Assembly: GCA_014800245.1 (NCBI GenBank)
Contig: JAAVGM010000014.1
Coordinates: 1-64,000, forward strand
Origin: Bacteroidales bacterium
Lineage (GTDB): Bacteria; Bacteroidota; Bacteroidia; Bacteroidales; Muribaculaceae
DNA: 64,000 bases
Direction of reading: 5' to 3'
The notes beneath the pieces are model-generated. The model searched no databases, was not told where the DNA came from, and worked only from the letters and a program-made list of their open reading frames with translations. Below are positions 8,162 to 16,176 of this stretch, in pieces. How positions within the stretch are numbered: position 1 is the stretch's first letter; the number at the start of each line of letters is the position of its first letter. The translations under genes were made by a program, and so were the position numbers.

Positions 8162-9643
8162 ATGGCACAGACAATTAAACTTACCGCCACCGACGGCACT
8201 CCCGTCGAGTTTGTAGATGAAGTGATCGGCAGCGGCGCAATGAAGGATGTATATTTCAGTCCGGATAAAAGCTATGTAGTGGGATTTTTCAGAAATCCTC
8301 AGGATGCCAACTCTAAGGATCGACTCGAAAATATTGTGGGGAAATACCGTGAAAAGATCTTCAACCAGATCGGCGGCGACTACTGGGAGAATCTTTTCTG
8401 CTGGCCCACTAAACTTGTGGAATGGAATGGGAAGTTAGGTATAGTCTGCCCTGCCTATCAGAAACATTTCTTCTTCAAGGATGGGATGTTCAAGGGGAAG
8501 GAGAAAGAAGGGAAATGGTTTGCCTCTGCAAAGCTGCGCAATAAATTTCTTAAGCCTGAACAGAAAGGAACATGGCTCACCCACTATCATATGTGCCTAC
8601 AGATAGCGCGCGCTGTCCGCAGGCTCCATGCCGCCGGATTGGCTCATTCCGACCTCTCTTATAAGAATGTCCTTGTTGACCCTGAAACCGGACGCGCAGC
8701 CGTGATCGATTGCGATGGTCTCGTTGTCCCCGGCAAATATCCGCCTGATGTGGTAGGCACGCCCGATTTCATCGCGCCCGAAGTGTTGCAGACCCGATCT
8801 TTGAAGATTGGCGACCCTAATAAGAAGCTACCAAGCATTCAGACCGACCGTCACGCCTTGGCAGTGCTGATATATATGTATCTTCTCAACCGTCATCCCC
8901 TGCGCGGAGGAAAGGTCAACGATCTTGATGCAGCCCGCGATGAGGAGCTCTCTATGGGAGAGAAGGCGCTCTTCGTGGAACACCCCACCGACAGGAGCAA
9001 TCGTCCGAAGATTCAGAATATGGCGCCTTCCGAACTCCCCCAAGGGGATGTGGATAAACGGCCCTACACCATCTGCGGCCCATATATGAAGGAACTCTTC
9101 GACCGTGCATTCATCGACGGGCTTCACGATCCTTCCAAACGCCCCACAGCGGATGAATGGGAGAATGCCCTGGTGAAAACCACCGACCTCATGCAGCCTT
9201 GCCAGAATCCTGCATGCGAGGCACATTGGTTTGTGTTCGACAATTCCACTAAACCAAAATGTCCTTTCTGCGGCACTGAATATCACGGACAACTCCCTAT
9301 CTTGAATCTTTACTATTCCCCGGCAAAGGGACGCTTCCTTCCGGAAAACTATCGCCTGATGGTATATGACAAGCAGTCGCTCTATATGTGGCATGTCAAT
9401 CGATTCGTCACCCCAAATGAGCGCACCAAGCCGGAGGATAAGAAGCCGGTAGGAGATTTCCACTTCCACAACGGGAAATGGATTCTCATCAACCGCCGTC
9501 TCCCCGACATGTGGGATGTCACGGAAGAACCAAAACGTCAGATTAAAGTTGGAGAATTTGTAGAGCTTACCGAAGGACGCAAAATCCTTCTTTCCGGAGA
9601 GGATGGAGGCCGTCTGATTGTGGTCCAGCTCGTCAACAATTAA
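8162..9643 (+). CDS. Protein kinase with C-terminal zinc ribbon (TerY-P triad)
   Basis: This 493-aa protein has a protein-kinase-like fold. A glycine loop GSGAMKDVYF lies near residue 22, the catalytic loop LAHSDLSYKNVLVD near 160, and DCDG replaces the usual DFG near 181. A zinc ribbon with CQNPAC and CPFCG lies at about 345-375. A lysine equivalent to the ATP-anchoring Lys is not obvious in VVGFFR, so activity may be atypical. The last 110 residues form a beta-rich tail of unknown role. It follows the PP2C gene by 3 bp, so synthesis of the two is likely coupled. It is the third member of the phosphorylation triad. Confidence 0.88.
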   Translation: MAQTIKLTATDGTPVEFVDEVIGSGAMKDVYFSPDKSYVVGFFRNPQDANSKDRLENIVGKYREKIFNQIGGDYWENLFCWPTKLVEWNGKLGIVCPAYQKHFFFKDGMFKGKEKEGKWFASAKLRNKFLKPEQKGTWLTHYHMCLQIARAVRRLHAAGLAHSDLSYKNVLVDPETGRAAVIDCDGLVVPGKYPPDVVGTPDFIAPEVLQTRSLKIGDPNKKLPSIQTDRHALAVLIYMYLLNRHPLRGGKVNDLDAARDEELSMGEKALFVEHPTDRSNRPKIQNMAPSELPQGDVDKRPYTICGPYMKELFDRAFIDGLHDPSKRPTADEWENALVKTTDLMQPCQNPACEAHWFVFDNSTKPKCPFCGTEYHGQLPILNLYYSPAKGRFLPENYRLMVYDKQSLYMWHVNRFVTPNERTKPEDKKPVGDFHFHNGKWILINRRLPDMWDVTEEPKRQIKVGEFVELTEGRKILLSGEDGGRLIVVQLVNN

Positions 9644-9685
9644 GGCTCCATCCGCTAACTTCTAATTATATTCCGGCTTACAAAA

Positions 9686-9718
9686 AACAAGGCCATCGCT
9701 TCTGACGATGGCCTTGTT
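9686..9718. terminator. Bidirectional terminator hairpin between convergent operons
   Basis: A perfect 13-bp stem (AACAAGGCCATCG and its complement) with a 7-nt loop lies 43 bp after the kinase stop and 21 bp before the HMA stop on the other strand. An A-run on one side and T-rich sequence on the other suit both directions. Confidence 0.8.
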
Positions 9719-9738
9719 CCATTTTCCGGTCTTGATCT

Positions 9739-10074
9739 TTATTCGCAACTTTCCGGTTGTATCTCGATTGCTTGCGGTTCCTCATGAATGGCGGGTTCGC
9801 AACCCATAATGAAGGCCTTAAAACCGATTTTCTTGAATCCCTCTATCAGTTTTGACGGATCGGTCTTATCCTTGTCGTAAGTGATGGAGATGGTGTTCTC
9901 CTTGAGCGAAACATCTATTTTTGACACCCCCTTCTCAAATCGGAGATTCTCTTTAATCTTCTTTTCACAATGCTGCGACATCTGATGATCAAGAGTAAAC
10001 ACCTCAGTCACCTTCTCGCCCGCGAACGCCACTATGGAGCTAAGGAAAAGCGTAATAAGCAATGCTATTCTCAT
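9739..10074 (-). CDS. Secreted heavy-metal-associated (HMA-like) domain protein
   Basis: This 111-aa protein has a signal peptide (MRIALLITLFLSSIVAFA) and a beta-alpha-beta-beta-alpha-beta HMA-like fold. It shows KVTEVFTLDHQMSQHCEKKI, then GVSKIDVSLKENTISITYD and LIEGFKKIGFKA. The metal motif is changed: the usual MxCxxC is reduced to one cysteine (QMSQHCEK), with a histidine beside it. It is the last gene of an operon with a TonB-dependent receptor, so a periplasmic metal-handling role is likely. The metal is unknown, and the altered motif leaves copper binding uncertain. A short acidic tail (EEPQAIEIQPESCE) carries one extra cysteine. Confidence 0.75.
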   Translation of the reverse strand: MRIALLITLFLSSIVAFAGEKVTEVFTLDHQMSQHCEKKIKENLRFEKGVSKIDVSLKENTISITYDKDKTDPSKLIEGFKKIGFKAFIMGCEPAIHEEPQAIEIQPESCE

Positions 10075-10145
10075 TTTATCTTTTATTTTTACTTCTTAAT
10101 TGTTATTTAGAGCGTTTTTCCTGAATTTGGTTTAAAGGAACTTTC

Positions 10146-12209
10146 TTATTTGCTCATATTAAATCGGAATCCTAAATAAAACATCGGGCCATGAATCGGG
10201 CCATATATCATCGTAGCATCAAAATTATTCCCCCATGGATTAGCAGCATCTACAATAGGATTCTTCTGACGATAACCCGTAAGATTCTCCCCTCCTATAT
10301 ATACAGCCCAATGACGGAAATTACGGGTCACTTGCAGATTCAGTTGAGGGAAAGCCTTATAATTTCGTTCCCACGAAAGAGAGCCGTCAGCAAGTTCATA
10401 TGGAGCCGGCATACGCCCTCCCCCATTTATTGCCAATGAAGCGTCCACCTGCCATATGCCCATCATCGGAGCCCAATTAAGAGTGAAAAGCCCTTTATGT
10501 TTTGATGTCAGCGGTTTCTCAATTAGCCCCGATCCATAATCCACCTTTACATCCGTCAGACGATAGGCCGCTGTCAATGTAAGATCCTCTATCACCGGAT
10601 ATGACACCTCCACCTGAAACGTTCGCGAATAATTCGGTCGGTTGCCGGAATCCTTTATTATCGCGGCATGAGGATCGCTCTCAAGATCCACAAGCATCTG
10701 ATGACTGAAACGAGTGTAATAAAATTCGGCATTATAATTGAAATTCCGCCCGAACAATCGGATATCTCCCGACGCTCCTCCCCCATAATTCATCGCCACC
10801 TCCTGACGCAGATCCGAACCGATTATTATCCGCCTTGAAGAAGCAAGAAGAAAATTATTATCCGCCAAGGCGTGGGGCGAACGATACCCTCTCCCTGCCG
10901 AGATATGCAGCGACAAAGCTCCTTCCAGCATATTCCAACGGGCATGGACTCTGGGAGTAAACATCGAGCCATAGATAGTGCTGTAATCATATCTCACACC
11001 TCCCATTAGAATCAAATTGGAGTTGAGATCGAATGTATATTGAGCATATCCTCCCGGAGTGGTTTCTTTCTCTATTTCATGAGTTGGCGCCAAATCCGGC
11101 TCATGCGTAAGACGATAGTGTTGGTCAAAGCGGTCATAGTTCATGCTCAATCCGGTGGAGAGAGCATGCAGCCCGTCATTCCATTTTCTCTCATATATGA
11201 GGGAGGCATATAGATTATCCTGAGTCACATCATAAACTTTTCTCCCATATCCTGCATCTTGATCATGTATAGATCCTGATAGAATCAATGCGAGATTACT
11301 CTCGCTTTCAGTGTCAATGAAATATGCATTCTTAGTAAAAAATTCCCATCGGCGTGTATCTATATCAATCTTATACGGATTATGAATCTGCGACTCATCG
11401 ATCGCCGCATGATGCGTGTCCTGCCCGCTGCGGCGATTTTCGATCAGGAATCTTACCCCCGCCTGAAAGATATATTTTTCGCTCATATATGCCCATCGGT
11501 TCATGGCAGAGAATTGCTTTATTTTCGGCAGATCAATAAATCCGTCGTTGTTGTCATCATGGGATGCAAAAGCATTCTCTGCATGAACAAGCAATCCTCC
11601 CGACCATTTATCTCCTAAATGGATATTTCCGCCTGCATTTACCTCCGCTTTCCCGAAAAGATCCACATATCCGTTGGCTAAAACTGATGTTGGCGCCTGA
11701 GGTTTCAGAAACTCCACATTGATCTGTCCGGTTACAGACTCGTACCCATTCTTTACCGAACTCGCCCCTTTGCTCACTTGAATCGATTGCATCCATGTGC
11801 CGGGGATGTAGCCCAAGCCATAGGGAGCGGCCACGCCTCGAAGATTAGGTATATTTTCCGTAAGCATCTGCACATATGTCCCTGAGAGTCCCAAAAGCCT
11901 TATCTGCTTTGCCCCGGTGGCCGCATCGCTATAATTCACATCCACCGAAGCATTCGTAGTAAAGCTTTCTCCGAGATTGCAACATGCCGCGCGCAGAATC
12001 TCCGCCTTTGTGATCAATTCGGAATCAAAGGCGGAGTTTCTCAATTTCCGGGTGCTTTTAGGCTTATGCACCACTACCAGCTCCTCTAAATCCTTATCCT
12101 GCAGGGCTAAGGAATCCGAGGATGTGTTGGCAATCGCATTAGTTGCAAATAAAATTACGGGAAACGACAGGATTATCCTAAATACAGTTTTCACCTTTTG
12201 ATCTATCAC
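10146..12209 (-). CDS. TonB-dependent outer membrane receptor (probable metal or metallophore uptake)
   Basis: This 687-aa protein starts with a signal peptide and a plug domain (ELVVVHKPKSTRKLR..., IRLLGLSGTYVQMLTENIPNLRG, VSKGASSVKNGYESVTGQINVEF). A C-terminal outer-membrane barrel ends in FYLGFRFNMSK. The track start is a GTG that overlaps the stop of the acetyltransferase (GTGA). A second GTG five codons later (12194) would give a more normal signal peptide (KTVFRIILSFPVILF). The pairing with an HMA-like protein downstream is common in Bacteroidales and suggests metal-linked transport. The ligand cannot be read from the sequence. Confidence 0.85.
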   Translation of the reverse strand: MIDQKVKTVFRIILSFPVILFATNAIANTSSDSLALQDKDLEELVVVHKPKSTRKLRNSAFDSELITKAEILRAACCNLGESFTTNASVDVNYSDAATGAKQIRLLGLSGTYVQMLTENIPNLRGVAAPYGLGYIPGTWMQSIQVSKGASSVKNGYESVTGQINVEFLKPQAPTSVLANGYVDLFGKAEVNAGGNIHLGDKWSGGLLVHAENAFASHDDNNDGFIDLPKIKQFSAMNRWAYMSEKYIFQAGVRFLIENRRSGQDTHHAAIDESQIHNPYKIDIDTRRWEFFTKNAYFIDTESESNLALILSGSIHDQDAGYGRKVYDVTQDNLYASLIYERKWNDGLHALSTGLSMNYDRFDQHYRLTHEPDLAPTHEIEKETTPGGYAQYTFDLNSNLILMGGVRYDYSTIYGSMFTPRVHARWNMLEGALSLHISAGRGYRSPHALADNNFLLASSRRIIIGSDLRQEVAMNYGGGASGDIRLFGRNFNYNAEFYYTRFSHQMLVDLESDPHAAIIKDSGNRPNYSRTFQVEVSYPVIEDLTLTAAYRLTDVKVDYGSGLIEKPLTSKHKGLFTLNWAPMMGIWQVDASLAINGGGRMPAPYELADGSLSWERNYKAFPQLNLQVTRNFRHWAVYIGGENLTGYRQKNPIVDAANPWGNNFDATMIYGPIHGPMFYLGFRFNMSK

Positions 12210-12769
12210 AGTTTTTTGATTACTCTTGCCGGATTCCCTACGGCTACAACATTTGAAGGGATATCTTTTGTCACCACCGATCCGGCTCCTATCACCACAT
12301 TATCCCCTATCGTTACGCCGGGCAAAATCGTGGTAGATCCCCCGATCCATACATTATCTCCAATCCTCACAGGTTCCGCCCATTCGATAAGCTGATTTCT
12401 CCTTTCTACTTCAAGAGGATGACAAGCAGTGTAGATGCTCACATTCGGCCCTATAAAGACATTATCGCCAAATTTCACCTCTGCCTCATCAAGGATTGTA
12501 AGATTGAAATTGGCAAAGAAATTTTCGCCTATGTAGATATTCTCTCCAAAGTCACACCGGAAGGGCTGGTTCACTTGAAAATGTGCGCCAAATCCGCCCA
12601 AAAGTTCTCTTAAAATTGCTTTCTGTTTCTCCTCCTGCGAAGGACGAAGATTATTAAACTCCCATAACTTTTCGCGAGTTATTCTCAATCTTCGTATAAG
12701 CTCCGGGTGAGAAGCAACATACTCCTCTCCGCTCACCATCGCCTCCCATATATCTTTTTCTTCTCTCAT
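12206..12769 (-). CDS. Sugar O-acetyltransferase (maltose/galactoside acetyltransferase family)
   Basis: The protein is a left-handed beta-helix acetyltransferase with hexapeptide repeats and an N-terminal Mac domain (EKDIWEAMVSGEEYVASHPEL). Visible signatures are YIGENFFANFNLTILD, VFIGPNVSIYTACHPL (the catalytic histidine is in ACHPL) and IGDNVWIGGSTTILPGVTIG. The track start at 12790 is a TTG that overlaps the -7 box, so I place the start at the ATG at 12769, giving 187 aa, the usual family length. It transfers acetyl from acetyl-CoA to a sugar. Its stop overlaps the start of the TonB receptor gene. Why it shares an operon with a receptor and HMA protein is unclear. Confidence 0.87.
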   Translation of the reverse strand: MREEKDIWEAMVSGEEYVASHPELIRRLRITREKLWEFNNLRPSQEEKQKAILRELLGGFGAHFQVNQPFRCDFGENIYIGENFFANFNLTILDEAEVKFGDNVFIGPNVSIYTACHPLEVERRNQLIEWAEPVRIGDNVWIGGSTTILPGVTIGDNVVIGAGSVVTKDIPSNVVAVGNPARVIKKL

Positions 12770-12787
12770 ATTCTTAATTTTTATATG

Positions 12788-12795
12788 CAAAGTTA
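12788..12795 (-). promoter_or_regulatory. -7 box (TAACTTTG) of the acetyltransferase/receptor operon
   Basis: The minus strand reads TAACTTTG 19 bp before the ATG at 12769. It excludes the TTG start proposed by the ORF track. Confidence 0.6.
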
Positions 12796-12916
12796 TATAA
12801 TTTTTTGATTATTGCCATTATTATTTAAATTCGTTGTCGTTCTGCGAAAGTTCGGTGATCTTCTTTCAGTTCTGCGATTAAAAAATACATCCAAACCTTA
12901 AATCAAATAATTTTAG

Positions 12917-12924
12917 TAAATTTG
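12917..12924 (+). promoter_or_regulatory. -7 box (TAAATTTG) before the PH-domain pair
   Basis: TAAATTTG lies 20 nt before the ATG at 12945, which suits the short leader common in this group. The -33 region is not clear. Confidence 0.5.
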
Positions 12925-12944
12925 CAATCTAAATTAGAAAGAAT

Positions 12945-13460
12945 ATGATCCCATCCAACCATCAGATTTACTTGGAAGAGATAAATGAAAGGATCGATCA
13001 GGTTGAAAATTTGCATTATCAACCGGTGGAACCGCTTTATCGAAACGTGCAGATGATCCTCACTGCCATCACCTATTTTATCCTTGCCGGCTTAGCCCTC
13101 TTGCTCTTGCTTTTAGACAATCCTGTATGGTGCCTTATTGCAGAAGGGATTATTATTGCTTCATTGGCAGCAAATCTATTCATTCTCCGCAAAGCATGGA
13201 CATTCAAGGGCTATGCTCTTAGAGAATATGATTTAAGCTACCGCAGCGGAATAATATTCCCAACCATAACTACCATCCCCTTTAATAGAATGCAGCAGGT
13301 GGGCACAAAACAGAACCCCATATCCAAATTATTCAAACTATATTCTGTAGAGGTAGTGAATGGTGCCCAGCTTGAAGCAGCAATATCTATCCCCGGACTC
13401 ACAGAAGAGAAAGCCAATCAAATAAAAAACATTATAATCGAAAAGATGAGAGATGAATAA
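12945..13460 (+). CDS. Bacterial PH domain membrane protein (YdbS-like)
   Basis: This 171-aa protein has two adjacent membrane segments (about residues 38-82) followed by a bacterial PH (bPH2, DUF304) domain. The domain includes LREYDLSYRSGIIFPTITTIPFNRMQQVGTKQ-type sequence, and EVVNGAQLEAAISIPGL near the end. Such proteins sit in the inner membrane; their function is not established, though homologues have been linked to envelope stress and antimicrobial peptide resistance. The gene overlaps the next PH-domain gene by 8 bp, the usual YdbS-YdbT arrangement. Confidence 0.85.
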   Translation: MIPSNHQIYLEEINERIDQVENLHYQPVEPLYRNVQMILTAITYFILAGLALLLLLLDNPVWCLIAEGIIIASLAANLFILRKAWTFKGYALREYDLSYRSGIIFPTITTIPFNRMQQVGTKQNPISKLFKLYSVEVVNGAQLEAAISIPGLTEEKANQIKNIIIEKMRDE

Positions 13461-14922
13461 CTACAACTTTTCTCATCCCCATAGGATGAGCCCGGCTGCT
13501 TTCTTCATTATATTTATGAAGACATTCAAACAATCGATTATACCATGCCTCACAATTGCCTTTATAAAATTATTCGACTCCCCGGATATCACGAATATAG
13601 GTGTCGGCATGATTATACTCATTCCAATTGCAATATGCTTAGCCATCGCATTCCTGGCAGCCGCGTTCAGCTATTTCCCAAAGAAATTCTATATAAAGGA
13701 TGGAAACCTCATTTTCACCCACGGTCTGTTCAATCGCGAAACCACCTCTATTCCGCTCTACCGAGTCCATTCCCTCCGCACGCGGAAAGGGATATGGTAT
13801 CGGATTCTCGACATGCGCGGGATAATTTTCGACACCCTTGCCACCCGACAAGAGGAGATAGAGTTGATACTGGATGAATTCGAATGGAAACGCTTGCTAT
13901 CAATTATAGACAGCAAGGAGAGCCTGCAAACCGATTCCTCCGACCAACCACCCGTTTACAATCCGGTCTCCACCATACATTTCCCTAATAAAAATCTTAT
14001 CTTATCCGCACTTTGTCAAAACCATCTGAAAGGGATGGCCGTGTTAGGCTCATTTCTTTCAATCATATTCGACCATTTAGCCGATCTTCCTGACACCGAT
14101 ACCGACAGCGCGGCAAATTTTTTAGAAGTCTATTTCGACAGGCTCTTCACATCCCCTATAAAGGTGATTGCGCTATTTGCGATTATTTACGTTTTTATCT
14201 TAATATTATGGATAGGGAGAGTTATGCTCCGATATTCCAATATGTCAATGAGTCATGACAAGAATCTTCTCACATTTTCATACGGAATGTTGGCCCGCAA
14301 CAGTTGTCGATTCTTTTACGACAAGATATGCACTATCCGAATAAAGCGAAACTTCCTTGAAAAGTATTTTGGCTTCTCCACTATAATGCTGCGTCAAGCC
14401 TTGAATGCATCCGCTCAAAAGGAGGATGATAATCTGAAAATATATGGCAGCGACCTCTCCTCGTTTTTCCTTAAATGGTGGTTAGGTTCAGATTCCCTTG
14501 ACACTCCGGAGATTATATCAGCTGAATCCGGTAAAGGGGTATTCTATCGCGCACTTCTCCTCCCGTGCTTGATCACCATAGCCGCCTGCATCATCATATG
14601 CCATTTCCATTTAATTGAATGGATCTTCGCCCCTATTCTTTTCTTGCTTATATCAGTGTGGAGAGGCATCCTGCTAATGCGTCATAGCAGAATCTCTCTA
14701 AAAGATACATATTTCATAATCCGGGATGGATCATTTGCAAAATGCGAGAATTTCATCAAATACTCTGATATCGAAGTGGTAAAGATACGTCGCACCCCCT
14801 TTACGCGCCGATTTCATCGAGTTTCCCTAATCATATCTACCTCCGGAACCACTTTCCGCATCAGGAGCATAAAAGAAAAAGAAGCCCATATCATTTATGA
14901 GCTTCTTCTATTGAATAACTAA
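13453..14922 (+). CDS. Bacterial PH domain membrane protein (YdbT-like)
   Basis: This 489-aa protein has three bPH2 (DUF304) modules alternating with pairs of membrane helices. The modules begin near IKDGNLIFTHGLFNRETTSIPL (about 80), LLTFSYGMLARNSCRFFYDKI (about 275) and FIIRDGSFAKCENFIKYSDIEVV (about 420). Helix pairs lie near 15-75, 190-260 and 370-415. It is the partner of the YdbS-like protein encoded directly upstream with overlapping reading frames. Both probably form one inner-membrane complex of unknown role. It ends 13 bp from the convergent galM-like gene. Confidence 0.85.
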   Translation: MNNYNFSHPHRMSPAAFFIIFMKTFKQSIIPCLTIAFIKLFDSPDITNIGVGMIILIPIAICLAIAFLAAAFSYFPKKFYIKDGNLIFTHGLFNRETTSIPLYRVHSLRTRKGIWYRILDMRGIIFDTLATRQEEIELILDEFEWKRLLSIIDSKESLQTDSSDQPPVYNPVSTIHFPNKNLILSALCQNHLKGMAVLGSFLSIIFDHLADLPDTDTDSAANFLEVYFDRLFTSPIKVIALFAIIYVFILILWIGRVMLRYSNMSMSHDKNLLTFSYGMLARNSCRFFYDKICTIRIKRNFLEKYFGFSTIMLRQALNASAQKEDDNLKIYGSDLSSFFLKWWLGSDSLDTPEIISAESGKGVFYRALLLPCLITIAACIIICHFHLIEWIFAPILFLLISVWRGILLMRHSRISLKDTYFIIRDGSFAKCENFIKYSDIEVVKIRRTPFTRRFHRVSLIISTSGTTFRIRSIKEKEAHIIYELLLLNN

Positions 14923-14935
14923 AAACCGGCAACCT

Positions 14936-16078
14936 TTACTTGTTCACAGAAAACTTATATGTGCAATTGCTGGTGTAAGTATCGCCGGGATTCACAATCA
15001 CCGACGGCCATTGCGATTTGTTAGGGCTATCGGGATAATGCTGGCTCTCAAGACATACTGCACTGCGCTTGGGATAAGCAATCCCTTTCTTTCCCTTCAC
15101 CTTCCCGTCAAGGAAATTGCCGGCATAGAACTGGATGCCCGGCTCGGTGGTGAACATCTCCATCTTTATGCCCGAAGTCGGATCAGTCAATATAGCCACA
15201 GGATCATTCACATTGCGCATCTTGTTGAGCACGATGTTATGGTCATATCCCAGACCATTGATGAGCTGTTCATTATTCTCATCGATTCGGGAGCCGATCA
15301 CCATAGGAGAAGAGAAATCGAAAGGAGTATCCTTCACAGATAGAATCTCTCCGGTGGTCATGAAAGTGGAATCGATCGGAGTGAAGCCTTCGGCATCCAT
15401 CCAAAGAGTCTCGGAAAGGATATCCTTGCTCGGATCTCCGCTGAGATTGAAATAGGAATGGTTGGTGAGGTTGAGAATAGTCGGCGCATCAGTTGTCGCA
15501 GAATAAGCAATATTGATTGCGTTGTCGTGGGTGAGAGTATAAGTCACTTTCACATTCACATTGCCCGGGAAACCGGCATCCCCGTCCGGAGAAAAGAGAG
15601 TGAGAGTGAGAGTGGAGTCGGTGGAATTAGCCACATCCCATACACTGTGATGAAATCCCTTCGGACCTCCATGCAGACAATGTCCGTAGTTGTTCTGAGG
15701 AAGCTGATAATCCACACCGTTGATAGAGAACTTCCCTTGATTGATGCGGTTGCCATAGCGACCGATCAATGCCCCGAAATTGCCATCTATATTTATATAA
15801 TCGGCAATTGAATCGTGTCCAAGCACAACATCCTGAAATTTCCCATTCTTATCAGGCACCATCAGCGACACAAGACGTCCGCCATAGTTGGTTATGCATG
15901 CCTCCACGCCGTTGGCATTAGTGAGCGTGTAGAGCGACACATCCTTGCCATCAACGGTAGTTTTAAAATTGTCGGCATCCAGACCTGACTTGGTCAATGT
16001 TTTCTGAGTTTCATGGTTGCACGAAGACAATATAAGAGCCACTGAAGCAGCTGCTGTTATTGCTTTTAAAATCTTCAT
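14936..16078 (-). CDS. galM: Aldose 1-epimerase (galactose mutarotase), lipoprotein
   Basis: This 380-aa protein has a lipoprotein signal (ALILSSC, Cys20) and the complete GalM fold. Signatures are TNYGGRLVSLMVPD, GRYGNRINQGKF, NNYGHCLHGGPKGFHHSVWD (catalytic His), NLTNHSYFNLSG (second His) and FLDGKVKGKKG...CLESQHYPDSPN (catalytic Glu in CLE). It interconverts alpha and beta anomers of galactose or related aldoses. It is the last gene of the SusC/SusD operon, 98 bp after GH76, and its lipid anchor places it in the periplasm or at the outer membrane. There it can act on sugars as they are released. Its presence hints at galactose in the substrate. Confidence 0.9.
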   Translation of the reverse strand: MKILKAITAAASVALILSSCNHETQKTLTKSGLDADNFKTTVDGKDVSLYTLTNANGVEACITNYGGRLVSLMVPDKNGKFQDVVLGHDSIADYINIDGNFGALIGRYGNRINQGKFSINGVDYQLPQNNYGHCLHGGPKGFHHSVWDVANSTDSTLTLTLFSPDGDAGFPGNVNVKVTYTLTHDNAINIAYSATTDAPTILNLTNHSYFNLSGDPSKDILSETLWMDAEGFTPIDSTFMTTGEILSVKDTPFDFSSPMVIGSRIDENNEQLINGLGYDHNIVLNKMRNVNDPVAILTDPTSGIKMEMFTTEPGIQFYAGNFLDGKVKGKKGIAYPKRSAVCLESQHYPDSPNKSQWPSVIVNPGDTYTSNCTYKFSVNK

Positions 16079-16176
16079 ATCGGTTAAATTAGTAATAAAT
16101 ATACAATCTTCTTTACCCTAAAATCTTTTTCTGTATCATCCCTTTTAAGACGACTTTTTCCCTTTTAAAGACGGCT

